Below, piece by piece: positions 6,945 to 14,673 of a DNA stretch of 41,544 bases. The DNA lies in assembly GCF_024171525.1 (NCBI RefSeq), contig NZ_JALJZY010000020.1:1-41544 (forward strand). Reading direction: 5' to 3'. Every line of letters starts with the position of its first letter. Within the stretch, counting starts at the first letter, position 1. The notes under the pieces were generated by a model. That model made no database searches. It had not been told where the DNA came from and saw nothing but the letters and a program-made list of their open reading frames with translations. Origin of the DNA: Neisseriaceae bacterium HSC-16F19. Lineage in GTDB: Bacteria; Pseudomonadota; Gammaproteobacteria; Burkholderiales; Neisseriaceae. Made by a program: the position numbers and the translations under genes.

Positions 6945-8717
6945 ATGTCGCAACCGCAGTTCAAATTAAACGAATCTGTACAGCAGTTTTTGCAGTACAG
7001 TGACGATGTCTGGAAAAAATTACAAGAGTTCTATTTTGGTGACAATCCGGTCAGCCAGGCCGTGGCCAAGCTGAATGCCGAAGACCTGTCCAAATTTTAC
7101 GAAGCCCTGGCCTCCAACCCCATGCGCCTGATGGAATTGCAACTGAAATGGTGGCAAGGCCAGATGGACATCTACAAAAACATCATGCTGCGCAGCATGG
7201 GCGAAGAAGTGGCCCCGGTGGTGGACGACCTGCCCGGCGACCGCCGTTTCAGCAACGAAGCCTGGAAAACCGACCCCAACTTCGACCTGCTGCGCCAGTC
7301 TTATCTGCTGCTCACCCGCAATGTGCAGGAAATGATTGATGTGGTGGAAGGTATTCCCGATTCTGTGCGCCAGCGTCTGCATTTCTATACCCGCCAAATG
7401 ATCAACGCCATGAGCCCGGGCAACTTCCTGTGGACCAACCCGGAAGTCTTGCAGCAGACCAAAGAAGAAAACGGTGAAAACCTGCGCCGCGGCGCCTTGC
7501 TGTTCCGCGACGATTTGGTGAAAAGCGGCCAATACCTGAAAATCCGCATGATGAAAGACAAAGCCTTTGAAGTGGGCAAAGATTTGGCCTACACCGAAGG
7601 CAAAGTGGTGTTCCAAAACGAGGTGTTCGAGCTGTTGCAATACACCCCCAAAGGCGCCGAAGTCTTCAAAACCCCGCTTTTGATCGTGCCGCCCTTCATC
7701 AACAAATACTACATCCTCGACCTGAAAGAGAAAAACTCCATGGTCAACTGGATGTTGGAGCAAGGCCACGCCGTATTCCTGATGTCTTGGCGCAACCCCA
7801 TGAAAGAGCAGTCGCACATCACCTTCGGCGATTTGATTACCGATGGCGTCATGGAAGCGGCCAAAGTGGTGGAAGACATCACCGGCGAAAAAGAAGTCAA
7901 TGCCATCGGCTACTGCATGGGCGGCACCCTCTTGGCTGCGACCCAAGCTTATTATGTCGGCAAACGTCTGAAAAACCGCATCAAGAGCGCCACCTATATG
8001 ACCACCATTCTGGATTTTGAAGATCCGGGCGAACTGGGTGTGTTCATCAACGAGCCGGTGATTTCCGCCATCGAAGCGCTGGAAGAAAAAGTCGGCTATT
8101 GCGACGGCCGCCAACTGGCCGTGACCTTCAGTCTGTTGCGCGAAAACTCGCTCTACTGGAACTACTACATCGAGAACTACCTGAAAGGCAAAGAGCCGGG
8201 CGAGTTCGACATCCTCTACTGGAACGGCGACGGCACCAACGTCACCGCCCCGGTACACGGCTTTATTTTGCGCAACCTGTATCTGAACAACGAGCTGGTT
8301 GAAGACGGCAAAATCAAGATCAACGGCACCGGCCTGTATCTGTCGCGCGTGAAGACCCCCAACTTCTTTATCTCCACCAAAGAAGACCACATTGCCCTGT
8401 GGGACGGCACCTTCAAAGGCTCGACTGCCCTGGGCGGCGAATCCACCCTGGTACTGGGCGAATCCGGCCACGTGGCCGGCATCGTCAACCCGCCGGCCAA
8501 AGACAAATACGGCTATTACACCAATACCGCCGCATTTAAAGACGCCGACCAGTGGCTGGAAAAAGCCAAGCACCACAAAGGTTCTTGGTGGACTTACTGG
8601 CAAAAATGGGTGACCCCCTATGCCGGCGAAAAAGTGCCCGCCTACCCCATCGGCAGCGCCAACCACAAACCGCTGGGCGACGCCCCCGGCGAATATGTGA
8701 AAGTGACCTTGGTTTAA
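6945..8717 (+). CDS. phaC: Class I polyhydroxyalkanoate synthase PhaC
   Basis: This 590-residue enzyme polymerises (R)-3-hydroxyacyl-CoA into polyester on the granule surface. An N-terminal granule-associated domain (about 1-200) is followed by an alpha/beta-hydrolase catalytic domain. The lipase-like box is GYCMGG with nucleophile Cys324. The other triad members are Asp481 (in KEDHIA) and His509 (in ESGHVAGIVNPP). Spacing is close to that of the Cupriavidus enzyme (Cys319, Asp480, His508). Length and the single large subunit identify class I. The ATG at 6945 follows TGGAG and gives the expected N-terminus; an upstream in-frame start at 6873 would add 24 unconvincing residues. It lies downstream of phaB and the phasin gene. 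Confidence 0.97.
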   Translation: MSQPQFKLNESVQQFLQYSDDVWKKLQEFYFGDNPVSQAVAKLNAEDLSKFYEALASNPMRLMELQLKWWQGQMDIYKNIMLRSMGEEVAPVVDDLPGDRRFSNEAWKTDPNFDLLRQSYLLLTRNVQEMIDVVEGIPDSVRQRLHFYTRQMINAMSPGNFLWTNPEVLQQTKEENGENLRRGALLFRDDLVKSGQYLKIRMMKDKAFEVGKDLAYTEGKVVFQNEVFELLQYTPKGAEVFKTPLLIVPPFINKYYILDLKEKNSMVNWMLEQGHAVFLMSWRNPMKEQSHITFGDLITDGVMEAAKVVEDITGEKEVNAIGYCMGGTLLAATQAYYVGKRLKNRIKSATYMTTILDFEDPGELGVFINEPVISAIEALEEKVGYCDGRQLAVTFSLLRENSLYWNYYIENYLKGKEPGEFDILYWNGDGTNVTAPVHGFILRNLYLNNELVEDGKIKINGTGLYLSRVKTPNFFISTKEDHIALWDGTFKGSTALGGESTLVLGESGHVAGIVNPPAKDKYGYYTNTAAFKDADQWLEKAKHHKGSWWTYWQKWVTPYAGEKVPAYPIGSANHKPLGDAPGEYVKVTLV

Positions 8718-8725
8718 GCCAACAC

Positions 8726-8758
8726 AAAAACACCGCTCTTTTCAGGGCGGTGTTTTTT
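8726..8758 (+). terminator. Intrinsic terminator of phaC
   Basis: AACACCGC pairs with GCGGTGTT across a short loop, with A- and T-runs on either side. Confidence 0.88.
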
Positions 8759-8793
8759 ATTTGGGTCTGTTTAAGACAAAACGCAATAATCCG

Positions 8794-8822
8794 TTGACAG
8801 CCCCGCCGCACATCAGTATAGT
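8794..8822 (+). promoter_or_regulatory. Promoter of tRNA-Ser(GCT)
   Basis: TTGACA at 8794-8799 and TATAGT at 8817-8822 are 17 bases apart, a near-consensus sigma-70 promoter 14 bases before the tRNA. Confidence 0.85.
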
Positions 8823-8836
8823 GCGCACTTCTTTAC

Positions 8837-8930
8837 GGAGTAATGGCTGAGAGGCTGAAGGCACTCCCCTGCTAAGGGAGCATGTGGGCTAAAACCTGCA
8901 TCGAGGGTTCGAATCCCTCTTACTCCGCCA
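8837..8930 (+). tRNA. serX: tRNA-Ser(GCT)
   Basis: Acceptor GGAGTAA pairs with TTACTCC, the anticodon loop CTGCTAA gives GCT, there is a long class II variable arm, the T loop is TTCGAAT and CCA is encoded. It reads AGC and AGU codons. A consensus promoter precedes it and a terminator follows. The symbol is nominal. Confidence 0.97.
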
Positions 8931-8939
8931 CAAGATTAA

Positions 8940-8969
8940 AAAAGACCATGTTTTACATGGTCTTTTTTT
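8940..8969 (+). terminator. Intrinsic terminator of tRNA-Ser(GCT)
   Basis: GACCATGT at 8944-8951 pairs with ACATGGTC at 8955-8962, followed by seven T. Confidence 0.9.
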
Positions 8970-9026
8970 CATTTTCTGTTTTTAAAGTACCTGTTTGGGT
9001 ACCTAAAAAACCAGTTGAATCCGCCG

Positions 9027-9057
9027 CAGGCTGCCTGAAGCCCTTTCAGGCAGCCTG
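9027..9057. repeat. Inverted pair of uptake sequences
   Basis: CAGGCTGCCTGAAG and CTTTCAGGCAGCCTG face each other with a 2-base centre, upstream of the DAHP-synthase-like gene. There is no T-run. Confidence 0.75.
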
Positions 9058-9131
9058 CTTCCTTATACAAGCCCCTTGCACCCTCGGCCGTTTTTGCCCA
9101 CAATCGCCCCGTTTTCATTTTGGAGTGCGCC

Positions 9132-10001
9132 ATGATTATTGTCATGCAGGCCCATGCCCCCGAAGCCGATATTGCAGCGGTGATTGCCCTTATCCATGAG
9201 CGCGGTTTGAGCGAGCATATTTCGCGCGGTGCGGAACGCACCATTATCGGCGCGGTGGGTGACGAGCGGGTGTTTGACCCGCGCGAATTCGAGGGCATGG
9301 CCGGGGTGGAGAAAGCCATGCGCGTGGTGCATGGCTGGCGCATCATCAGCCGCGAAACCCAGGCCGAAAACAGCCGCATCAGTGCGCGCTCGCTGGTATT
9401 GGGCGGCGGCACACTACAACGCATTGCACCCTTGCATGCGGCACATGCCGACGAGGCCGATGCCCTTTTGGCCGACCCGTTTTTTGTGCCCGGCAATCCC
9501 TATACGCAACAGCCGGAAAGCGAAAATCAGCAAATCCGCAATCTTCAGGCAGCTGTGGCCGCCATTCACGCGCACCATAAGGCGGCGGTGGTGCGCATCC
9601 GCGATGTGCGCCAGCTGGAGGCGGTGTTGCAGGCCGAAGCCGATGTGCTGTACTTGGGCGGCGAACTGATGACCAACCGTGTATTGCAGGCCGAAGTGGG
9701 CCGCCTGAATATGCCGGTGGTGGTGTGCAAAGACAAACACCACACGGTGGAAGACTGGCTCACCGCCGCCGAACATATTGCGCTTAAGGGCAACCATCTC
9801 TTGGTTTTGGGCGAGGCGGGCACGCTCAGCCTTAATCCGCATGCGTCTTACCGCCTGGATGTGGACGCCATCAGCCAGGCGAAAATCCTTACCCATCTGC
9901 CGGTTTTGGCCAATATCCTGCGCCTGCCGCACAAATTTATGCCCGCCGAGACCCTGTTCCAACTGGCCGCCGCGGCCGGTGCCGATGCGGTGGTGTATTG
10001 A
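9132..10001 (+). CDS. DAHP synthase-like protein lacking the usual catalytic motifs
   Basis: This 289-residue protein starts MIIVMQAHAPEADIAAVIA. It resembles the N-terminal ferredoxin-like domain of type I-beta DAHP synthases (AroF/AroA of Bacillus and Thermotoga), including the SRGAERTIIGAVGDERV strand. The rest aligns by eye with the TIM barrel: LNMPVVVCKDKHHTVEDWLTAA matches the region around LKRGM...EEWL, and LTHLPVLANI matches the last strands. The landmarks needed for catalysis are absent: no GPC motif, no KPRTS, KDK in place of KRG, no CERG and no DPSH. It is therefore probably a non-catalytic paralogue, perhaps regulatory, or an enzyme with another substrate. ATG 9132 is chosen because TTGGAG lies just upstream. 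Its stop overlaps the next gene by one base, so the two are likely co-translated. Confidence 0.7.
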   Translation: MIIVMQAHAPEADIAAVIALIHERGLSEHISRGAERTIIGAVGDERVFDPREFEGMAGVEKAMRVVHGWRIISRETQAENSRISARSLVLGGGTLQRIAPLHAAHADEADALLADPFFVPGNPYTQQPESENQQIRNLQAAVAAIHAHHKAAVVRIRDVRQLEAVLQAEADVLYLGGELMTNRVLQAEVGRLNMPVVVCKDKHHTVEDWLTAAEHIALKGNHLLVLGEAGTLSLNPHASYRLDVDAISQAKILTHLPVLANILRLPHKFMPAETLFQLAAAAGADAVVY

Positions 10002-10441
10002 TGCGCTTGCTGGGTTTGGTGCTGCTGCTGGCTCTGCCTGCGGCACAGGCGGCCACCGAATGGCTGCCTTATCACCGCGCCCGTGTCGGCAGCCACGCCA
10101 TTGCCGTGCAGGTGGCAGATACACCCGCACAACAACAGCGCGGGCTGATGGGACGCAGCACCCTGCCGCCGGACACGGGCATGCTGTTTGTTTACGATGC
10201 CGCACACGCGCTGTGTTTCTGGATGCGCCACACCCCGCTGCCTTTGGACATTGCCTTTGCCGATGCCGAGGGGCGTATCCACACCCTGGCGCAGATGCAG
10301 CCCCTGAGCGACACCCTGCATTGCGCCGACAACGCGGCCTATGCGCTGGAAATGCCGCAGGGCTGGTTTGAGCGCAAGGGCATACGCAGCGGCGATGTGA
10401 TCCGCTGGCCTTTGGATCAAGCACCAGGGTTAATGCCGTAG
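10001..10441 (+). CDS. DUF192 family exported protein
   Basis: This 146-residue protein has an N-terminal signal peptide (RLLGLVLLLALPAAQA) and a DUF192 core. Recognisable family landmarks are GLMGRSTLPPDTGMLFVY, FWMRHTPLPLDIAF and the closing KGIRSGDVI. DUF192 proteins are small beta-barrel proteins of unknown function, often exported. The start codon shares one base with the stop of the DAHP-synthase-like gene (TGATG), so the pair forms an operon. A hairpin-forming repeat begins right after the stop. Confidence 0.88.
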   Translation: MRLLGLVLLLALPAAQAATEWLPYHRARVGSHAIAVQVADTPAQQQRGLMGRSTLPPDTGMLFVYDAAHALCFWMRHTPLPLDIAFADAEGRIHTLAQMQPLSDTLHCADNAAYALEMPQGWFERKGIRSGDVIRWPLDQAPGLMP

Positions 10442-10495
10442 GTCGGCGCTCCGAGCCGACATTACCCAAATCCAAAATCGGCTCGGAGAGCCGAC
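10442..10495. repeat. Palindromic GTCGG...CCGAC repeat, inverted pair
   Basis: An 18-base arm at 10442-10459 is repeated inverted at 10478-10495 with one mismatch. Each arm is itself a GTCGGC...GCCGAC hairpin. The flank (TAGGTCGG...CCGACAT) matches the single copy at 34311-34330. It may act as the operon's terminator. Confidence 0.6.
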
Positions 10496-10537
10496 TTGCC
10501 CGAAAATACGAAATCTACCGACAAAACGGTCTTACAA

Positions 10538-10570
10538 GTTTTCAGGCAGCCTTAAAGGCTGCCTGAAAAC
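10538..10570. repeat. Inverted pair of uptake sequences
   Basis: Fifteen-base arms, GTTTTCAGGCAGCCT and AGGCTGCCTGAAAAC, flank a 3-base centre. A strong hairpin is expected, but no T-run follows. Confidence 0.8.
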
Positions 10571-10641
10571 CTTTCTGCGACACCCGAGACCAATAGTGCC
10601 GCCTTACCACAATGCATCCCGTTTTCAGGCGCTTGCCACGC

Positions 10642-10775
10642 TATAGTCATGCAAAATAATCATGATACGGCGTTGCTGCGCCTTGCCGTACTGTCTGTAC
10701 TGCCTGTCCCACGGGACTTCGCTGCGCTCGCGGCTTTTTTGCTGCCTTGTCTCATTATTATTTTGTGCGACTATA
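10642..10775 (-). mobile_element. Correia-like miniature element, internally deleted form (134 bp)
   Basis: The element begins TATAGTC and ends GACTATA. Reversed, it aligns along its whole length with the 183-bp copy at 31043-31225, sharing the GCGAGCGCAGCGAAGTCCC block, the CAGTAC...AGTACGG block and GCAACGCCGTAT. It lacks about 49 central bases. This parallels the long and short Correia elements of pathogenic Neisseria. In the 10442-10995 gap it lies between the DUF192 gene and ilvI, about 220 bases from the ilvI start. Confidence 0.8.
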
Positions 10776-10836
10776 TTTTTACCGCCGCCCCTTGCTTATT
10801 ATGTTGCATTGCGATATTGTTGCGGCTCTTTTTCGA

Positions 10837-10866
10837 TTGACAACCCAAGGCAGCTATTCCAACTAT
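10837..10866 (+). promoter_or_regulatory. Probable promoter of ilvI-ilvH
   Basis: A consensus -35 TTGACA (10837-10842) and AACTAT (10861-10866) are 18 bases apart. A leader of about 120 bases would follow. I see no obvious leader peptide rich in Leu, Ile or Val codons. Confidence 0.55.
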
Positions 10867-10995
10867 TTGGCGTTGTGTCTCCGTCACCATCTTGTCTGTC
10901 TGCGCGTACCCTAAACCGCTGTAGCAGACAAAGGCTTACCCAGCATGGGTGAGGTGCACGACACCAGTTGGGCTACCTGAATCACAGAGGTTTAT

Positions 10996-12774
10996 ATGCA
11001 ACTTTCCGGTGCACAGATTCTTGTGCAAAGTCTCAAAGCCGAGGGCGTGGAATACGTTTTCGGTTATCCCGGCGGGGCGGTATTGGAAATCTACGACGCC
11101 CTCTTTCAACTCAATAAATTCCAACACATCCTGGTACGGCACGAGCAGGCCGCGGTGCATGCGGCAGACGCCTATGCGCGCACCAGCGGCAAAGTCGGCG
11201 TGGCCCTGGTCACTTCCGGCCCCGGTGCCACCAATGCCATTACCGGCATTGCCACCGCCTACACCGACTCCATTCCCATGGTGATTATTTCCGGTCAGGT
11301 GGCCACGCCGATGATCGGTTCGGATGCCTTCCAGGAAATCGACATGGTGGGTATTTCCCGCCCCTGCGTGAAGCACAATTTCCTCGTGACCGACATTGCC
11401 GAATTGGCGGTGACGATTAAAAAAGCCTTCCAAATCGCGCAGAGCGGCCGCCCCGGCCCGGTGGTGGTGGATGTGGCCAAAGACGTGACCCAGGCCACGG
11501 CCAAGTTCAGCTATCCGCAGGAAGAAGTGTTTATCCGCTCTTACCAGCCGGTAACCCAAGGCCATGCCGGACAAATGAAAAAAGCGGTGCAAATGCTGGC
11601 TGCGGCCAAGCGCCCGCTGGTGTATTTCGGCGGCGGCGTTACCTTGGGCAATGCTTCCGCAGAACTCACCGATTTCGTGCAAACCCTGGGCGTGCCCTGT
11701 ACCGCCACGCTGATGGGCTTGGGTGCTTATCCTTCCAGCAACCGCCAATTCCTCGGCATGCTGGGCATGCACGGCACTTATGAAGCCAATCTGGCCATGC
11801 AAAACGCCGATGTGATTGTGGCCGTGGGTGCACGTTTCGACGACCGCGTGGTGTCGGTACCGGCCAAGTTCGCCGAAACACCGAAGAAAATCATCCACAT
11901 CGACATCGATCCCTCCGTGATTTCCAAACGCGTCAAAGCCGATGTGCCGATTGTGGGCGATGTGAAACATGTGCTCGCCGAAATGCTGGCCATCTGGAAA
12001 AAACAATCGCTGATGTTCAACAGCAGCCACTTGGAAAAATGGTGGCAGACCATCGAACACTGGCGCAGCCGCGACTGCCTGTGGTTCGAGCCCAAGAGCG
12101 ATGTGATTTTGCCGCAGCAGGTGGTGCAAACCTTGGCGCGTGTGACCAATAACGATGCCATCATCACTTCCGACGTCGGCCAGCACCAAATGTTTGCCGC
12201 GCAGTACTACCCCTTCGAGCGTCCGCGCCAATGGCTCAATTCCGGCGGCCTGGGCACCATGGGCGTGGGCCTGCCCTATGCCATGGGCGCTTATCTGGCC
12301 GACCCCAGCAAAGACGTGTGCTGCATCACCGGCGAAGGTTCCATCCAGATGAATATCCAGGAACTCTCCACCTGCTTCCAATACAAGCTGCCGGTGAAAG
12401 TGATTTGTCTGAACAACGGCTATCTGGGCATGGTGCGCCAATGGCAGGAGCTCTACTACAGTAACCGCGAATCGGAAACCTATTTCGACTCCCTGCCCGA
12501 CTTTGTCAAACTGGCCGAAGCCTACGGCCATGTCGGCATGCGCATCCACAAACCCGAAGACGTGGAAGGCGCACTCAAAGAAGCCCTGGCGCTGAAAGAC
12601 CGCTTTGTGTTCCTGGATTTCATTACCGACCAGAAACAAAACGTCTTCCCCATGGTGGGCAACGGCAAGGGCCTCTACGAAATGGTATTGCCGCCGCATA
12701 TGCGCGAAACCAAGGCCGACAGCGACGTTAACGACGTCAACGACCGTGATTACGACATTAGGAGCGTGCCATGA
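10996..12774 (+). CDS. ilvI: Acetolactate synthase, large catalytic subunit
   Basis: This 592-residue, thiamine-diphosphate-dependent enzyme makes acetolactate or acetohydroxybutyrate, the first common step to valine, leucine and isoleucine. The N-terminal pyrimidine-binding domain has GYPGGAVLEIYDAL and the catalytic Glu50 (RHEQAA). A central FAD-type domain follows, then the C-terminal PP domain with GEGSIQMNIQEL and LNNGYLGMVRQWQELYY. AGAGG precedes the ATG. Its stop overlaps the start of ilvH by four bases, so the two subunits are translationally coupled. Naming as ilvI rather than ilvB follows the usual Neisseria pairing with ilvH. Confidence 0.96.
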   Translation: MQLSGAQILVQSLKAEGVEYVFGYPGGAVLEIYDALFQLNKFQHILVRHEQAAVHAADAYARTSGKVGVALVTSGPGATNAITGIATAYTDSIPMVIISGQVATPMIGSDAFQEIDMVGISRPCVKHNFLVTDIAELAVTIKKAFQIAQSGRPGPVVVDVAKDVTQATAKFSYPQEEVFIRSYQPVTQGHAGQMKKAVQMLAAAKRPLVYFGGGVTLGNASAELTDFVQTLGVPCTATLMGLGAYPSSNRQFLGMLGMHGTYEANLAMQNADVIVAVGARFDDRVVSVPAKFAETPKKIIHIDIDPSVISKRVKADVPIVGDVKHVLAEMLAIWKKQSLMFNSSHLEKWWQTIEHWRSRDCLWFEPKSDVILPQQVVQTLARVTNNDAIITSDVGQHQMFAAQYYPFERPRQWLNSGGLGTMGVGLPYAMGAYLADPSKDVCCITGEGSIQMNIQELSTCFQYKLPVKVICLNNGYLGMVRQWQELYYSNRESETYFDSLPDFVKLAEAYGHVGMRIHKPEDVEGALKEALALKDRFVFLDFITDQKQNVFPMVGNGKGLYEMVLPPHMRETKADSDVNDVNDRDYDIRSVP

Positions 12775-13262
12775 GACACATCTTATCCATTCTGATGGAA
12801 AACGAATCCGGCGCTATGAGCCGCATCGTCGGCCTGTTTTCGGCGCGCGACTACAACATCGATTCCTTGTCTGTGGCCGCCACCGAAGACCCGACCCTGT
12901 CGCGCATGACCATTGTCACCCGCGGTGACGACGACGTGCTCGAACAAATCACCAAGCAGCTCAACAAGCTGATTGAAGTGATTAAGGTGATCGATTTGAA
13001 CGACAGCCGTTTTGTCGAACGCGAACTGATGCTGGTGAAAGTGCGTGCCGTGGGCAAAGACCGCGACGAAGTGCTGCGCCTGGCGGAAATCTACCGCGGC
13101 CGCGTGGTGGACGTGACCGACAAAACCTATACCGTGGAAGTGACCGGTACCAGCGACAAACTCGACGCCTTCCTCGAAACCGTAGGCAAGGCACTGATTC
13201 TGGAAACCGTACGCACCGGTGCCGCCGGCATCGGCCGCGGCGAGCGCATGCTCAGGATTTGA
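12771..13262 (+). CDS. ilvH: Acetolactate synthase, small regulatory subunit
   Basis: This 163-residue regulatory subunit activates the catalytic subunit and confers feedback inhibition by valine. The N-terminal ACT domain is plain (MRHILSILMENESGAMSRIVGLFSARDYNIDSLSV) and a C-terminal IlvN/IlvH domain follows (EVTGTSDKLDAFLE, ending in GRGERMLRI). It overlaps ilvI by ATGA. The stop is followed by an uptake sequence and two dRS3 repeats, which separate it from ilvC. Confidence 0.97.
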   Translation: MRHILSILMENESGAMSRIVGLFSARDYNIDSLSVAATEDPTLSRMTIVTRGDDDVLEQITKQLNKLIEVIKVIDLNDSRFVERELMLVKVRAVGKDRDEVLRLAEIYRGRVVDVTDKTYTVEVTGTSDKLDAFLETVGKALILETVRTGAAGIGRGERMLRI

Positions 13263-13325
13263 TGAAACACCCGGGCTGCCTGAAAGCAATATTGGTTCAG
13301 AAACAGCAAAACCCCGGCTGACGTC

Positions 13326-13345
13326 ATTCCCGCGCACGCGGGAAT
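13326..13345. repeat. dRS3 repeat (first copy)
   Basis: ATTCCC-GCGCACGC-GGGAAT fits the neisserial dRS3 pattern ATTCCC-N8-GGGAAT exactly. Confidence 0.9.
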
Positions 13346-13403
13346 CCATGCCAAAGCTTAAGAAACCGCATTTAAAACAACGGATTCATAAACAGACAAA
13401 TGG

Positions 13404-13423
13404 ATTCCCGCGCACGCGGGAAT
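13404..13423. repeat. dRS3 repeat (second copy)
   Basis: The same 20 bases as the first copy. The outer flanks GACGTC and GACGGC and the inner ATCCAT and ATGGAT make the pair an overall inverted arrangement. Confidence 0.9.
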
Positions 13424-13508
13424 GACGGCAGTTAAATTTTAAGCTGCCTGAAAACGTTCAGGCAGCCCAGAGCTCCCCCAACCAAAATCCCCTATAAAGG
13501 AAACCCAC

Positions 13509-14525
13509 ATGCAAGTTTATTACGATAAAGACGCCGACCTCTCCCTGATCAAAGGCAAAACCGTAGCCATCATCGGTTACGGCTCCCAAGGCCATGCCCA
13601 CGCCGCCAACCTGAAAGACTCCGGCGTGAATGTGATTGTCGGCCTGCGCAAAGACGGCGCCTCTTGGAAAAAAGCCGCTGCCGCCGGACACGATGTGCGC
13701 GAAGTGGCCGAAGCCGCCAAAGCCGCCGACGTGGTGATGATTCTGTTGCCGGACGAAAACCAGCCCGACGTGTACAAAAACGAAATCGAAGCCAACCTGA
13801 AACAAGGCGCCGTTTTGGCCTTTGCCCACGGCTTTAACGTCCATTACAACCAAATCGTACCGCGCGCCGACCTGGACGTGATCATGGTCGCCCCCAAAGG
13901 CCCCGGCCACACCGTACGCAGCGAATACCTCAAAGGCGGCGGCGTACCCTCGCTGATCGCCATCTACCAAGACCAGTCCGGCAAAGCCCGCGACGTGGCC
14001 CTGTCTTATGCCGCAGCCAACGGCGGCACCAAAGGCGGCGTGATTGAAACCAACTTCCGCGAAGAAACCGAAACCGACCTCTTTGGCGAACAAGCCGTAT
14101 TGTGCGGCGGTGCCGTAGAGCTGGTGAAATGCGGCTTTGAAACCCTGGTGGAAGCCGGTTACGCCCCGGAAATGGCCTACTTCGAGTGCCTGCACGAACT
14201 GAAACTGATCGTGGACCTGATGTACGAAGGCGGCATTGCCAATATGAACTACTCCATTTCCAACAATGCCGAATACGGCGAATACGTGACCGGCCCGGAA
14301 GTGGTGACCGCCGCCACCAAAGAGGCCATGCGCAATGCCCTCAAACGCATCCAAACCGGCGAATACGCCAAGATGTTTATCCAAGAAGGCCGCACCAACT
14401 ACCCGGCCATGACCGCCCGCCGCCGCATCAACGCCGAGCACCCCATCGAAGTGGTCGGCAAACAACTGCGCGACATGATGCCGTGGATTGCACAAAACAA
14501 ACTGGTGGACCAAGAGAAAAACTAA
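13509..14525 (+). CDS. ilvC: Ketol-acid reductoisomerase
   Basis: This 338-residue class I enzyme converts acetolactate to dihydroxyisovalerate with NADPH and Mg2+, the step after IlvIH. The dinucleotide-binding loop is IIGYGSQGHAHA near residue 24. The knotted C-terminal domain carries the metal-binding acidic residues in ETDLFGEQAVLCGG and the ECLHELKLIVDLMYEGG segment. AAAGGAAA lies 7 bases before the ATG. It lies in the same direction as ilvIH but is separated by about 250 bases with repeats, so it probably also has its own promoter. Confidence 0.98.
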   Translation: MQVYYDKDADLSLIKGKTVAIIGYGSQGHAHAANLKDSGVNVIVGLRKDGASWKKAAAAGHDVREVAEAAKAADVVMILLPDENQPDVYKNEIEANLKQGAVLAFAHGFNVHYNQIVPRADLDVIMVAPKGPGHTVRSEYLKGGGVPSLIAIYQDQSGKARDVALSYAAANGGTKGGVIETNFREETETDLFGEQAVLCGGAVELVKCGFETLVEAGYAPEMAYFECLHELKLIVDLMYEGGIANMNYSISNNAEYGEYVTGPEVVTAATKEAMRNALKRIQTGEYAKMFIQEGRTNYPAMTARRRINAEHPIEVVGKQLRDMMPWIAQNKLVDQEKN

Positions 14526-14546
14526 GTTTGGTTTGAGCCTTGTATC

Positions 14547-14584
14547 AAAACAGGCTGCCTGAAAACTTTCAGGCAGCCTGTTTT
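14547..14584 (+). terminator. Terminator of ilvC built from an uptake-sequence pair
   Basis: AAAACAGGCTGCCTGAAA and its complement form an 18-bp stem ending in a T-run. The right arm is 14567-14584. Confidence 0.9.
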
Positions 14585-14673
14585 AATTTAACACCCCGCT
14601 ACAGCATCTTAACCCGTCACTGCTGCGCATTGTGATAGTATGCGCGGCTGCCGAATATTACGAAAGGAATCCC

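Noticed and set aside
7020..8666. 548-codon minus-strand ORF antisense to phaC
   Set aside because: It is a shadow of the GC-rich phaC frame: His- and Val-rich with no family features, while phaC has a full catalytic triad.
10936..12699. 587-codon minus-strand ORF antisense to ilvI
   Set aside because: His/Gly-rich shadow of a highly conserved enzyme gene; no start signal.
10996..13262. Leader-peptide attenuation of ilvIH
   Set aside because: The ~120-base leader shows no run of Ile, Val or Leu codons and no convincing terminator/antiterminator pair.
13326..13423. Possible CRISPR array from the two ATTCCCGCGCACGCGGGAAT repeats
   Set aside because: Only two copies, each palindromic, matching the dRS3 repeat; no cas genes nearby.
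13458..14513. 351-codon minus-strand ORF antisense to ilvC
   Set aside because: Shadow of ilvC with low-complexity Gly, Phe and His content.
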